From positions 1 to 62,210 of the forward strand of contig JAGOJU010000019.1 of NCBI GenBank assembly GCA_017994935.1: a stretch of 62,210 bases of DNA, read 5' to 3'. The DNA comes from Opitutaceae bacterium. GTDB taxonomy: Bacteria > Verrucomicrobiota > Verrucomicrobiia > Opitutales > Opitutaceae. The position numbers and the translations under genes were made by a program. Each line of letters opens with the position of its first letter. Position 1 is the first letter of the stretch. Positions 53,964-62,210 of the stretch are shown piece by piece. Below the pieces are notes generated by a model that was not told where the DNA came from, searched no databases, and was given only the letters and a program-made list of their open reading frames with translations.

Positions 53964-55892
53964 TCACCGGATTTCACCGAGGCGCAATTGGTAGACGTTC
54001 TTGCCTGCTTTGCTTTCGCGGCGAATCTCAACCTCAGCTTGAACTCCGGGAATGGTCAATTGAAGCCCCACGCGATCTGCCTCCACCTCCTGCTGAAGCG
54101 CCGCCCGGGGTTCCGCGCCGCTCCGCACCGGCAGCAAAAGAAATGACCGTACGACTTCCGTCCCCCGCGAACCATACGCTGCCACTGCCGCAGGGTGATT
54201 CTTCGCCTGCCGGCTGATCGTCCCTTCGCGCAATTCGAGGCGAGGCGCGCCGGCCTTGGCGGTCAGCAGCAGCAGATTCTTCTCGGCGAACCCCGTGAAG
54301 ACCGTTCCCCGAGAGGCATCGGCTTTGGGCGAACCCGGCGGCAGGTGAAAGAGCCACGTATAGTCATGCTCCGCATTGCTTTCCAGTCGGTCCACGATAA
54401 GGCAGCATTTCCCCTTCAACATCACAAAATGTCGCGTCCATGTGACACCTTTCGCGAGGCCATCGTGGACCATGACAGCCCAATCATACCGTCGATTGGA
54501 TTCCCAATGCTCGATCCTGCTGCCTGCCAGCGGCCGATCTGCCACACGTGTGTTCTTCCGCTCATAGTCGCCTGCGCCGTCGACGAGGAGGGTATTGTGC
54601 GCTTCCGCGCGATTGTACCAGGCGCGTCTCAGGGGATCGTCGTAATTGTTGATCCCGCTGTCGATCAGCAGCGGACGATCCCAATACCAAAGATGAAAAC
54701 CGAGTTTACCGGAATGCCAATGCGCAGATACCCGCGGCCCCGCATCCAGGAAGACATAGGCAGGCAGTTCGGGATCATGGTCGCGCATCACCGCCTGGTG
54801 CGAGGCGTCAAGCCAGCACGACGCCTGCGGTTGCGGCGAGAGCGGTTCGCCAAGCAGATCCGACAGCACCCGCGCCATGACAACCGAGTCACTCTCGCTG
54901 GAATCGTTGATGGGGGGCATTGTCCGGTCCGGCTGCGCCACATTCAGGACATATCGGAGGAATTGTCGAAGCCGGTGCTCACTGCCGCGTGGCGGCTCGA
55001 TCCCATTGGCGCGACAGAGCATATAGGCGTCTCGGAAGATGGATGCAAAAAAGGGATAGTAGCCCGGGCTCAATTCGACGGAGTTTCCGTCCGGATAAAA
55101 TGAATGGGCTAGGTGGTGCTCCAGGATCTCAACGGCCTTCGTTCTCAAAGCCGCTGCGGAGCGCACCTCCGGAAAAAGCAGGGCTGCATACAGCATCGCT
55201 CCCGCCCCATGCGACTGGTGGTTGTTCTCGTTCAGGGGTTGCGCCCCAAAATCCTCCAGCAGGGCGCCGGCATGCAGGTCGACGAGCTGATAGAGTTCCT
55301 GTTTTTCACCGGATGTGAATCCATCGATGCCGAGAAAAAAGGCCCACGCCAGATTCTGAAGCCTCCATGCCACCTGCATGTCTTTCCAGTTGCGCCCTCG
55401 GGAAGCGACGGCGACAGGCATGGGGTTTTCGTCCCGCCACCGCCTTACAAACGCCATGATCTCGCTCAGATAGGTCTTGTCCCCCGTCCGGTGATACATG
55501 TTGGCGAGACTGGGCAGGAAATACCAGCGGTTCAGCCAAACGCTTTTTTCCAATTCTGTCTTCTCAAGTGAATCCCACCTGATTGGGTCTCCCCATGGCG
55601 CAAAGAAACCGGGCCTGCGAACCGCGCGCGCGATGTCTTCATCGCGTTCAGAGCCTATCGTCTGTAGCTGCACGAACCGGCCCCCTTGATCCAAGGGGGT
55701 GAATTCCCACATGGCGTAACGAGCGATGTACGGATAGAAGGGAAACACTCCCGTTCGCGGTTGAGAACCGGCCGGGGCACTCTCCGCTCCCCATGCGCCG
55801 ATTGCTGCCAGAGACACGCATGCCAGAAAGGCAACGCAATGCCGGGTTGCCCAACGCGAAATGCGGTTCATCCAAAACGTGAACGAATTCAT
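53964..55892 (-). CDS. secreted heparinase II/III-family polysaccharide lyase
   Basis: A 642-residue protein with a signal peptide of about 36 residues (after a charged start). The N-terminal half is an alpha/alpha toroid with NENNHQSHGAGAML, whose Asn and His match the catalytic site of this family. The C-terminal half is a beta-sandwich with HWHSGKLGFHLWYWDRPLLIDSG and AEAHNTLLVDG. These enzymes cleave uronic-acid-containing glycans by beta-elimination: heparin/heparan sulfate, alginate or related. Its ATG overlaps the stop of the GH20 gene by four bases, so the two are coupled. The linkage cut is not predictable here. Confidence 0.9.
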   Translation of the reverse strand: MNSFTFWMNRISRWATRHCVAFLACVSLAAIGAWGAESAPAGSQPRTGVFPFYPYIARYAMWEFTPLDQGGRFVQLQTIGSERDEDIARAVRRPGFFAPWGDPIRWDSLEKTELEKSVWLNRWYFLPSLANMYHRTGDKTYLSEIMAFVRRWRDENPMPVAVASRGRNWKDMQVAWRLQNLAWAFFLGIDGFTSGEKQELYQLVDLHAGALLEDFGAQPLNENNHQSHGAGAMLYAALLFPEVRSAAALRTKAVEILEHHLAHSFYPDGNSVELSPGYYPFFASIFRDAYMLCRANGIEPPRGSEHRLRQFLRYVLNVAQPDRTMPPINDSSESDSVVMARVLSDLLGEPLSPQPQASCWLDASHQAVMRDHDPELPAYVFLDAGPRVSAHWHSGKLGFHLWYWDRPLLIDSGINNYDDPLRRAWYNRAEAHNTLLVDGAGDYERKNTRVADRPLAGSRIEHWESNRRYDWAVMVHDGLAKGVTWTRHFVMLKGKCCLIVDRLESNAEHDYTWLFHLPPGSPKADASRGTVFTGFAEKNLLLLTAKAGAPRLELREGTISRQAKNHPAAVAAYGSRGTEVVRSFLLLPVRSGAEPRAALQQEVEADRVGLQLTIPGVQAEVEIRRESKAGKNVYQLRLGEIR

Positions 55893-57550
55893 TGCGCACC
55901 ACCCTTCGGTTTTCCGAAATCGACAGTGGGCGCGACGGCCTTACCGGCGTACGGAGGCCACACATAGCGGCCGGTCTTCACCTCGGGTCCGCGATCCTCG
56001 TTGATCGCCGCTTGATCGGCGTCCGGGAAAACAATCTGCCAGCTGCGCATCTGTCGATCGATCATCTGGCGCAGCTTCTCGCCGGTCGTGTCATTGCGGG
56101 CGCGCACCTGCGCGTCGGGCTTCCATGCGAAACACGCGCCTCCATAAAGGGTCACCAGTCTCCCGGCCAGGTCATTGCTCTCCCACATGCAAAGCGTCAC
56201 ACCTTCGACGTTCGGATAGGCCAAACCCTGCAGGCACCAGATTCTGGTGCCCTCGTAGTTGCCGCTGAAGGCATACGAGTTGGCGCCGGTCCCCATCATC
56301 AGCGGCGTTTTCCCCGCACCTCCATACTTCTTGAGTGTCTCCACAATCCCTGCTTCGTCCGCACCCAGATATCGCCATGGCTCGATCACCACCCTTGTCT
56401 CCAACGCCGGCGGCAGGGCGCGACCGCCATGATCCGCCCAAAGGTGCATGGTGATCCTTTTTCCGTGACGCGCCGCCACACGCATCAGGATCTCATGAAT
56501 CCGGCCGACCATGTTTGTCGGCGTATGCCCGCGCGCCTCCTCACCGGGCAGGACAGCCCAAATTGCCTCGTCGAGGCCGACGTGAACCGCCGCTTCAGAT
56601 TCGAGGCACGGAACGATCTCGTCGTAGAGCTTTTCCAGGAAGGCATAAGTGGCCTCACCCATGCCAAACGAGGCGCCGCCGTAGGCTCCCTCCCCTCCTC
56701 GCAATTGGGGAAAGTGATAGACCAGGCTTGCAACGTGGCCCCACGACTCGAGTTCCGGCATCACGGAAATGTGATAGCGACGTGCATACGCCACCAGTTC
56801 CTTCAGGTCGGCCGCATTGAGGCTGAATGGGTTCTCATGCCCGATCGGCAGCTTCTCGAATCTGAAGCCGCAGAGTTGGTCGTCGAACAGGTGCAGATGC
56901 AGCGTGTTCAATTTCATCTGCGCCATCAATCGCACCAGCCGCTTCAGCAGCGCCATGCTGTAGGGGGCCCGTCCGAGGTCAGCCATGAAGGCACGCACTT
57001 TATATGCGGGATGGTCCTGGATCGTGAGATGGGGGACCAGAAACCGGCCCCAGCCTTCCGCCGGGAAATCCGCGTAATGGAGAAACTCTTCTCCATGGCG
57101 CGCGTAGGCGAGCACCTGGTACACCGTTTGTGCCCCATAGAACGCCCCCGCGTCGGTGCTCGCCCGCACCGTGATACCCGACGAATCCGACACCAGCCTG
57201 TAACCCTCCCTGTGAGCGACTGACGGATCGCGTTCGAATCGTACACAATAGGAGGCGTCACCCCCAAAGTCACCGCGCACGCCAATTGCCGTGAACAGAT
57301 TCGCCATCGTTTCAACCGTTGCTGCGTCGCCCGGCCTCAACGCATCGAGACCAAATACCGAAATATGCCCCGGGAGTGGCGTCGTCCCGGGCGAGTATGC
57401 CAGCTCCTGGGGAACCGGAGCGAGTAGAATGCGTTTCGCGAGATCGACCGGCCTGGCTCCCCCAGACAGCGGCAGCATCAGTGCCATCGCCAACACGGAC
57501 CACGCCAGCCATTGAACGGGAGAATGAGGAGTTTGGGGGAGGGTTTTCAT
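55889..57550 (-). CDS. secreted GH20-like beta-N-acetylhexosaminidase
   Basis: A 553-residue exported protein with an N-terminal hydrophobic segment near residues 14-32. The first domain (GYRLVSDSSGITVRASTDAGAFYGAQTVYQVL) is the beta domain preceding GH20 catalytic barrels. The barrel shows LNTLHLHLFDDQLCGFRFEKLP and the catalytic Asp-Glu pair in VHVGLDEAIW near 320-329. The common HIGGDE has become HVGLDE, so it is a divergent member. It would release GlcNAc or GalNAc from non-reducing ends. It overlaps the lyase gene downstream. Confidence 0.85.
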   Translation of the reverse strand: MKTLPQTPHSPVQWLAWSVLAMALMLPLSGGARPVDLAKRILLAPVPQELAYSPGTTPLPGHISVFGLDALRPGDAATVETMANLFTAIGVRGDFGGDASYCVRFERDPSVAHREGYRLVSDSSGITVRASTDAGAFYGAQTVYQVLAYARHGEEFLHYADFPAEGWGRFLVPHLTIQDHPAYKVRAFMADLGRAPYSMALLKRLVRLMAQMKLNTLHLHLFDDQLCGFRFEKLPIGHENPFSLNAADLKELVAYARRYHISVMPELESWGHVASLVYHFPQLRGGEGAYGGASFGMGEATYAFLEKLYDEIVPCLESEAAVHVGLDEAIWAVLPGEEARGHTPTNMVGRIHEILMRVAARHGKRITMHLWADHGGRALPPALETRVVIEPWRYLGADEAGIVETLKKYGGAGKTPLMMGTGANSYAFSGNYEGTRIWCLQGLAYPNVEGVTLCMWESNDLAGRLVTLYGGACFAWKPDAQVRARNDTTGEKLRQMIDRQMRSWQIVFPDADQAAINEDRGPEVKTGRYVWPPYAGKAVAPTVDFGKPKGGAQ

Positions 57551-57604
57551 GTTAAAGGTGAATGTTTCCGGCAGGGGCTTTTGATCCGCGACCCAGAGCG
57601 ATGG

Positions 57605-58861
57605 TCAGTCCGGGATTTCGCGGATGACGCCAAGATCCCTGACCAGCAAGCAGACCAGCAGAAAGGCGGCCAGTGGCAGGAAGGCGACCACCATGAACAC
57701 CGGTGCAAAGGAGAATGTTTCCACCGTCCACCCGATCGCGACCGTCGTGCCGGCACCAACCAGTGCACCCAGTGCGCCGCCAAAGCCTGACACCGAACCG
57801 ACAGCGCGTTTGGGAAACACCTCCGCGGGCAACGTCATGTTCGCCCATGCCGCATGCCAGAACATCGCTACGCTGATCGCCACGATCGCCATCGTCGCAT
57901 TAGGGACAAAGGTAACTGCAAGGCAGCACACCGGAATGACAAACGAAGCGACCGCCATGACGGTCTTGCGCGCGCGGTTGACCGTCCAGTTGCGCCGGAT
58001 GAGTTGCCGCGGCACCATGCCACCAGCGATATTCCCGAATGCGAGGGCGACGAAGGGAATCCAGCTGTACTTGCCGATGGCAGCCAGATCAAACCCCCGT
58101 TCCTGCTGAAGGAAGAGCGGTGTCCAAAAGATGAAGAAATACGAAATGGGATCCGTCAGGGCCCGCGCAAGAATGCAACCCCAGGTCTCCTTCATTCGCA
58201 ACAGCCGTCGGACCGCGGGTGGTGACTGGGATTCGTTCTCCTGGTCTTCCGACCGGATCCATGCAAGTTCTTCCGCTGATAGGCGGGGATGTTCCTGTGG
58301 CGACCGGTAAAACAGCACCCAGGCAACGACCCAGAGCACTCCGAGGCCACCGCCAACCAAGAACGCCGACCGCCAGCCCCAGGTGAGCGCGATCCACGAC
58401 ACCAACGGTGCCGCCAATGCCGCGCCGATCGCGGAGCCGGAATTGAAGATGCCCACTGCCAGCGCGCGTTCCCGCATCGGGAACCATTCGGAGCACGCCT
58501 TTACGCCTGCCGGAAAATTCGCCGGCTCGGTCGCGCCGAGCAGGAACCGGAATATCGTGAACTGCATGGCTGTATGCGCCAGGGCATGGAGTGCGCTTGC
58601 GCAGGACCACGCCGAGACAAACACCGTGAAGGATTTGCGCGTTCCCAGTCTGTCCACCAGCCGTCCGCTCACGGCATACATGATCATGTAGCTGATGAGG
58701 AATGCCGACGTGATATAGGAATACTCGACGGCAGTGATGTTAAGCTCACTCTTGATGGTGCCCGCGAGCACCGACAGAGTCTGCCGGTCGAGGTAGTTGA
58801 GCCCCGTCGCAAGACATAGCATGCCGGCGACATACCAGCGGAGGCCCAATTTTGTTTTCAT
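57605..58861 (-). CDS. MFS transporter, anion:cation symporter (hexuronate-type) family
   Basis: A 418-residue protein with 12 predicted helices. RWYVAGMLCLATGLNYLDRQTLSVLAG is the first helix typical of ACS/ExuT-like porters, GRLVDRLGTRKSF is motif A, and RFLLGATEPANFPAGVKACSEWFPMRERALAVGIFNSGSAIGA matches the family well. Members import hexuronates and other organic anions, and related transporters occur in GlcNAc loci. Placed between nagB and the secreted hydrolases, it is the likely inner-membrane importer of the released sugar. Confidence 0.9.
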   Translation of the reverse strand: MKTKLGLRWYVAGMLCLATGLNYLDRQTLSVLAGTIKSELNITAVEYSYITSAFLISYMIMYAVSGRLVDRLGTRKSFTVFVSAWSCASALHALAHTAMQFTIFRFLLGATEPANFPAGVKACSEWFPMRERALAVGIFNSGSAIGAALAAPLVSWIALTWGWRSAFLVGGGLGVLWVVAWVLFYRSPQEHPRLSAEELAWIRSEDQENESQSPPAVRRLLRMKETWGCILARALTDPISYFFIFWTPLFLQQERGFDLAAIGKYSWIPFVALAFGNIAGGMVPRQLIRRNWTVNRARKTVMAVASFVIPVCCLAVTFVPNATMAIVAISVAMFWHAAWANMTLPAEVFPKRAVGSVSGFGGALGALVGAGTTVAIGWTVETFSFAPVFMVVAFLPLAAFLLVCLLVRDLGVIREIPD

Positions 58862-58948
58862 GCGCGGAAAATTGTTGCGTGACTCAGGAAGAGCCTGACG
58901 GCTGCTTGCAACGGTGAGTGCATTTTCAATACGCGGCCCAGGAACGGA

Positions 58949-59740
58949 TCAGGAGGACACACGGGCGGCCGCCTCCCTGTCGAGATAAAGAGTGGCGTGA
59001 GGGTGTGTTCGCAGGATTGACGCCGGGCAGGACGGCGTGACAGGTCCGCGCAATGCAGCATGGATTGCCGCCGCCTTGCGGGCTCCATGGACGTGGATGC
59101 TCAGGCGACGCGCGTGCCGGAAGACCGGGATCGTCAGGGTGATCGCACGCCTCGGCACATCTCCAATCTCCGCGAAACAGCCGTCATGCACCTGCTGCCG
59201 GCGGCACGCCTCGTCGAGTTCCACCACCTTCACAAGTTCGGGGTCATCGAAATTGGCAACCGGCGGATCGTTGAACGCAATATGCCCATTCTCCCCCACT
59301 CCCATGCAAATGAGGTCGATCGGTCCGGCGCGCAGCAAGTCCGCATAGCGCGTACAGGCAGCCCGGCTGTCGGCATCGTCGGCCTCCAAGGGATGAAAGC
59401 GTCCGACGCGCACATGCGACAAAAGGTGCGAATGAAGATAGGCCCGGAAGCTCTGAGGATGATTGCCCGTCAAGCCAATGTAGTCGTCCATGTGGAACGC
59501 GGCTACCCGGCTCCAATCGAGCGCCACGCCACAGAGTTCAGGCCTTGCCAGCGCCGCAAGAAATTCGTCCTGCGACGGAGCGCATGCAAAAATAACGCGT
59601 GCCTCGTCCTGCCGGCCGATCACCTCATGCAGCCAGGCGGCCGCGGCCCTGGCGGCCGCACGGCCCATCGCCGCAGGTGTGGCGTGCACCTCGACGTCCA
59701 TCTGATCGACCCGACAATGATGTTCCGGCAATGATAGCAT
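58949..59740 (-). CDS. nagB: glucosamine-6-phosphate deaminase
   Basis: A 263-residue cytoplasmic enzyme forming fructose-6-phosphate and ammonia. FHMDDYIGLTGNHPQSFRAYL contains the catalytic Asp region, and MGVGENGHIAFNDPP the second site. It has the shorter C-terminus of forms lacking the allosteric region of E. coli NagB. It lies between the NagX-like gene and the MFS importer, which fits a GlcNAc operon. The product can enter the PPi-phosphofructokinase step encoded at 10755. Confidence 0.93.
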   Translation of the reverse strand: MLSLPEHHCRVDQMDVEVHATPAAMGRAAARAAAAWLHEVIGRQDEARVIFACAPSQDEFLAALARPELCGVALDWSRVAAFHMDDYIGLTGNHPQSFRAYLHSHLLSHVRVGRFHPLEADDADSRAACTRYADLLRAGPIDLICMGVGENGHIAFNDPPVANFDDPELVKVVELDEACRRQQVHDGCFAEIGDVPRRAITLTIPVFRHARRLSIHVHGARKAAAIHAALRGPVTPSCPASILRTHPHATLYLDREAAARVSS

Positions 59741-59780
59741 GATGAATTCAGCAGGCGCGCTTTACAGGTCCGCCCAGGCC

Positions 59781-61007
59781 TCAAACCCGCAGGAAAATCC
59801 GGCGGTTGTAGAGAAAGCGCACCAGCGCCAAGGCAAGGCCCAGCCCGACGAGGGCCTGCACCAACGCCCCCGCCCCCTTGGCAACCTGGTGATCGAGATA
59901 GGCGCGAAAGTCCGCGCCAATCAGCCGCTCGCTGATCCGTTCGAATCGGATCAATTCATACCCGAGGTAGATCGTGAGCGAATTGGTGCCAAGCCAGAGG
60001 AACGGAGCACACCACCGGTCGAACCGCCAGGCGTCGACCACCAGGTAGAACCCGGCCAGCAAGAGAGCTGAAATTCCTCCCGTGACGAGGCAGAACGAGG
60101 AGGTCCAGAGCTTTTTCACGATTGGGAACTGCAGGCTCCACAGCAGCCCGAGTCCAATGGCCGCGGCACCACCCGCGGCCAGCCAGGCAGCCCGCCGCGT
60201 CGGCGACACCTCTTCCCGCCGCAACCAGAGAGCAGCCAGAATCCCACCCAGGCAGATGACGGTGGCCCCCAATGGGCTCAACAACCCCTGCGATTCATAG
60301 TAGACGTTTGCCTTTTTCCCGGGCAGGTAGCGGTAGTCGACAAAATTGCTGAAGTTGTGGCCCGCCTCGTATGTCCCGCTCTGTCGTCCTGGTACGAGCG
60401 CCAGAATGTCGGCAGGCCTGCTGGAACCGGCCTGCACGGCCAGCGGATCCAGCGTCGCTCGGTCGAGCACCACGTCCGGAAACGGTGCAAAGGTGAGCAA
60501 CAGCCAATAACCAGCCAGCAACCCCGCGGCCGTGCCCGCGACCCGCCGCCATTTGGGTCCGAAATACAGGTAGAGCATCGCGGCAATGACATAACAGGCG
60601 GCGATCATCTGCAGGACGCCGGAAAAGCGCACCTCAGGCCACTTTGCCGCCAGTCCGCCGTGATAGACGAAGCCGAGCAGGAAAAGCAGCATTCCGCGCC
60701 GCAGAATCCGCCGCACTGTCGCCGCGCGCGATTGCTCGCCGCGATGCTTGTCGATGGAAAAGGCAATCGAGAATCCGACCAGAAACAGAAACAGCGGATA
60801 GATGATGTCGTAAAAACGCAGGCCAGCCCAGTCCTTGTGCGAAAGTTGGCTGCCTATGAAATCCGTGACCACGTTCTGATCCATCTTTCCGAGTGCCCGG
60901 GCAATGCCCGCTCCGCCGATGATCCAGAACATATCGAAGCCTCGAAGCACGTCGACCGACTTGAAACGTGACGGAGGGCCAGGCGGAGTTGGATCTGGAG
61001 CAGACAT
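59781..61007 (-). CDS. nagX: NagX-like membrane acyltransferase (DUF5009/HGSNAT-related)
   Basis: A 408-residue protein with about ten membrane helices. SVDVLRGFDMFWIIGG near the start, FYDIIYPLFLFLVGFSIAFSI and a C-terminal PFLWLGTNSLTIYLGYELI are characteristic of NagX-type proteins, relatives of the human lysosomal heparan-alpha-glucosaminide N-acetyltransferase. In other bacteria nagX genes are found in GlcNAc regulons. It may acetylate glucosamine in the periplasm so that the importer receives GlcNAc, which is inference. The 501-codon frame from 61286 overlaps the TonB receptor, so ATG 61007 was chosen. Confidence 0.85.
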   Translation of the reverse strand: MSAPDPTPPGPPSRFKSVDVLRGFDMFWIIGGAGIARALGKMDQNVVTDFIGSQLSHKDWAGLRFYDIIYPLFLFLVGFSIAFSIDKHRGEQSRAATVRRILRRGMLLFLLGFVYHGGLAAKWPEVRFSGVLQMIAACYVIAAMLYLYFGPKWRRVAGTAAGLLAGYWLLLTFAPFPDVVLDRATLDPLAVQAGSSRPADILALVPGRQSGTYEAGHNFSNFVDYRYLPGKKANVYYESQGLLSPLGATVICLGGILAALWLRREEVSPTRRAAWLAAGGAAAIGLGLLWSLQFPIVKKLWTSSFCLVTGGISALLLAGFYLVVDAWRFDRWCAPFLWLGTNSLTIYLGYELIRFERISERLIGADFRAYLDHQVAKGAGALVQALVGLGLALALVRFLYNRRIFLRV

Positions 61008-61023
61008 GACAGGAGGGTGCGGA

Positions 61024-62210
61024 TCAGAACCGGCCCCTGACGCCAAAGGTCCACTGGGCACCATAATCCTCGTCGCGGAAGCCCCACGCGTATTTTGGTG
61101 TGGCGGGACCGTAACGCTGAAACACCAGATTGTCCTTTGTAAGGTTGCGCACCGCGGCAAAGAAACCAAGCCATGGCCGGAACGCGTAGGTGAGATCGGC
61201 ATCGACCTGCAGGCGGGGCGCAGTCCATTCGTAGGTGTTCGCGCCGATACCCGTGCCCGATTGAAGCGACCCGCGCTGCCGGCCACGGTAGTTCCACTTC
61301 AGATTCATCGAGAACTTCTTTCGGCTGTATCCGATGCCGGCATTCATCTGCCGCCGCGTGAAGTTCGTGAAGTCGGCCGTGTTCGCTCCGACAAGGTGCA
61401 GGGAGGTCACATTGCCAAATACCGAGAGCCCGCTCAGCAGCCCAGGAAGGAATCCGAGTTTCTGACTGTAATTGAGATCAAGACCGGTCACGCGCGCATC
61501 GCCCACATTCATCATCGTGATGATGTCGTAGCCCAGGAAATTCACGGGATCCAGACCGTAGCTTTCCAGCGCCTCGGCCGTTCCCTCCGTGGTCAGCCGC
61601 CCGAAGAAATTGGAGAAATCCTTGCGGAACACCCCGATGGATACCACGCCTTGGGGCTTCAGATAGTACTCCACCGCGAGATCGAATGAATTGGCCAGCC
61701 AGGGCTTCAAAGCGGTATTGTTGATCGTGATCGTCCCGTTTGGATTGGAGGTCGTGGGCTCGGCTATCCTTGATCCCGGAACAATGAAGCTGAAGTTTGG
61801 ACGTCCGAGGGTCCTGGCGTAGCCAGCACGAAAGATAAGGTTCTCGCCGAGATTGTAGGTCGCATTGAAACTCGGGTGCATGGTCCCGTAATCCTTGCTC
61901 ACATGGGTCCCGCGCGCCTGGTAAATGAGGCGCGCCTGCTCGATGGGATCTGTTGTAATCAGAACGCGGCTGCCTCCTTGCATGACAAAGCTTCCATCCG
62001 GGTTTCGACGATAGATCGCCGTCGGATCGGACAGCACGCCCTCGCCGCTGTCATCGGTCAGTTCGTAACGCGCACCCGCCACCAGCCATAGCCTGTTGGA
62101 AAGAAGGCGGGTGTCGGCCCGCAGGTAAAGGGAGCTTACGCGCTCCACGATCAGCTGCGAGTTGTTGGCCTCGGTGGCAATCGAGCCGCTCGCACCCGTC
62201 TGGTTCAGCG
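61024..62210 (-). CDS. TonB-dependent receptor, C-terminal part (runs off right edge)
   Basis: About 395 residues of an outer-membrane beta-barrel, open to the right edge of the window; the N-terminal plug and signal peptide are not included. Alternating hydrophobic strands, FRAGYARTLGRPNFSFIVPG, LKPWLANSFDLAVEYYL and the terminal QWTFGVRGRF, ending in Phe as outer-membrane barrels do, identify the family, most likely the TonB-dependent receptors of carbohydrate loci. It stands at the 5' end of the nag/glycan gene group and would import the oligosaccharide. The stop lies 16 bases before the nagX start. Confidence 0.92.
   Translation of the reverse strand, partial: LNQTGASGSIATEANNSQLIVERVSSLYLRADTRLLSNRLWLVAGARYELTDDSGEGVLSDPTAIYRRNPDGSFVMQGGSRVLITTDPIEQARLIYQARGTHVSKDYGTMHPSFNATYNLGENLIFRAGYARTLGRPNFSFIVPGSRIAEPTTSNPNGTITINNTALKPWLANSFDLAVEYYLKPQGVVSIGVFRKDFSNFFGRLTTEGTAEALESYGLDPVNFLGYDIITMMNVGDARVTGLDLNYSQKLGFLPGLLSGLSVFGNVTSLHLVGANTADFTNFTRRQMNAGIGYSRKKFSMNLKWNYRGRQRGSLQSGTGIGANTYEWTAPRLQVDADLTYAFRPWLGFFAAVRNLTKDNLVFQRYGPATPKYAWGFRDEDYGAQWTFGVRGRF

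Overview
The window looks like a chromosomal piece of a high-GC, Gram-negative member of the Verrucomicrobiota, most likely close to Opitutales/Opitutaceae. This is inferred from gene content, not from a marker-gene tree. The pointers are an LPS outer membrane (lpxA, glycosyltransferases, TonB-dependent receptor), a pyrophosphate-type phosphofructokinase, a 623-residue GreA with a giant N-terminal extension (as in the related Chlamydiae), and many Gfo/Idh/MocA oxidoreductases and sugar isomerases. Almost all DNA is coding; the long open frames lying antisense to the genes are GC-driven shadows.

Layout. 1-1414: 5' part of an AddB-like recombination nuclease running off the left edge. 1535-10570: sugar-catabolic island with two xylose-isomerase-like TIM barrels, three Gfo/Idh/MocA oxidoreductases, a LacI regulator and a secreted toroid glycosidase-like protein. 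10755-13598: PPi-phosphofructokinase and purB. 13753-18046: SWIM-SNF2 helicase, an N-terminally truncated amidase remnant, then a compact coupled unit of a 27-residue membrane peptide, a membrane protein and a methyltransferase behind a promoter and a palindrome. 18083-21540 (minus): aroB, an unknown protein with a possible nuclease fold, lpxA, pdxA. 21671-31466: DoxX, MFS exporter, a lipoprotein aspartic protease with PDZ, rsmB, long greA, a DUF4870 protein, an ArsR-methyltransferase fusion, ptsI.

31586-47032: ispE diverges from a long plus-strand run: pyrF, ispD, ispF, two oligopeptide-binding lipoproteins, oppB, oppC, an MsbA-type ABC exporter, two LPS-type glycosyltransferases, a DUF721/DciA protein, rpsO and pnp, with clear terminators after rpsO and pnp. 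47351-48633: a small membrane-anchored protein coupled to an orphan ABC ATPase.

48642-62210 (all minus): a locus for N-acetylglucosamine-containing, probably uronate-bearing and perhaps sulfated glycans. In transcription order it holds a TonB-dependent receptor (5' end beyond the right edge), NagX-like acyltransferase, nagB, an ACS-type MFS importer, a GH20-like hexosaminidase, a heparinase II/III-type lyase, nagA, a DMT transporter, a DHA2 MFS transporter and a sulfatase. Together these would take a glycan from outer-membrane uptake through periplasmic cleavage to fructose-6-phosphate. A GlcNAc kinase is absent from the visible part.

No rRNA, tRNA, CRISPR array, insertion sequence or phage gene was found. 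The most unusual points are the 16873-18046 mini-operon, the unknown gene at 19801-20427, the orphan ABC pair at 47351-48633, the oligopeptide transporter without its ATPases, and the mixed lyase/hexosaminidase glycan locus.
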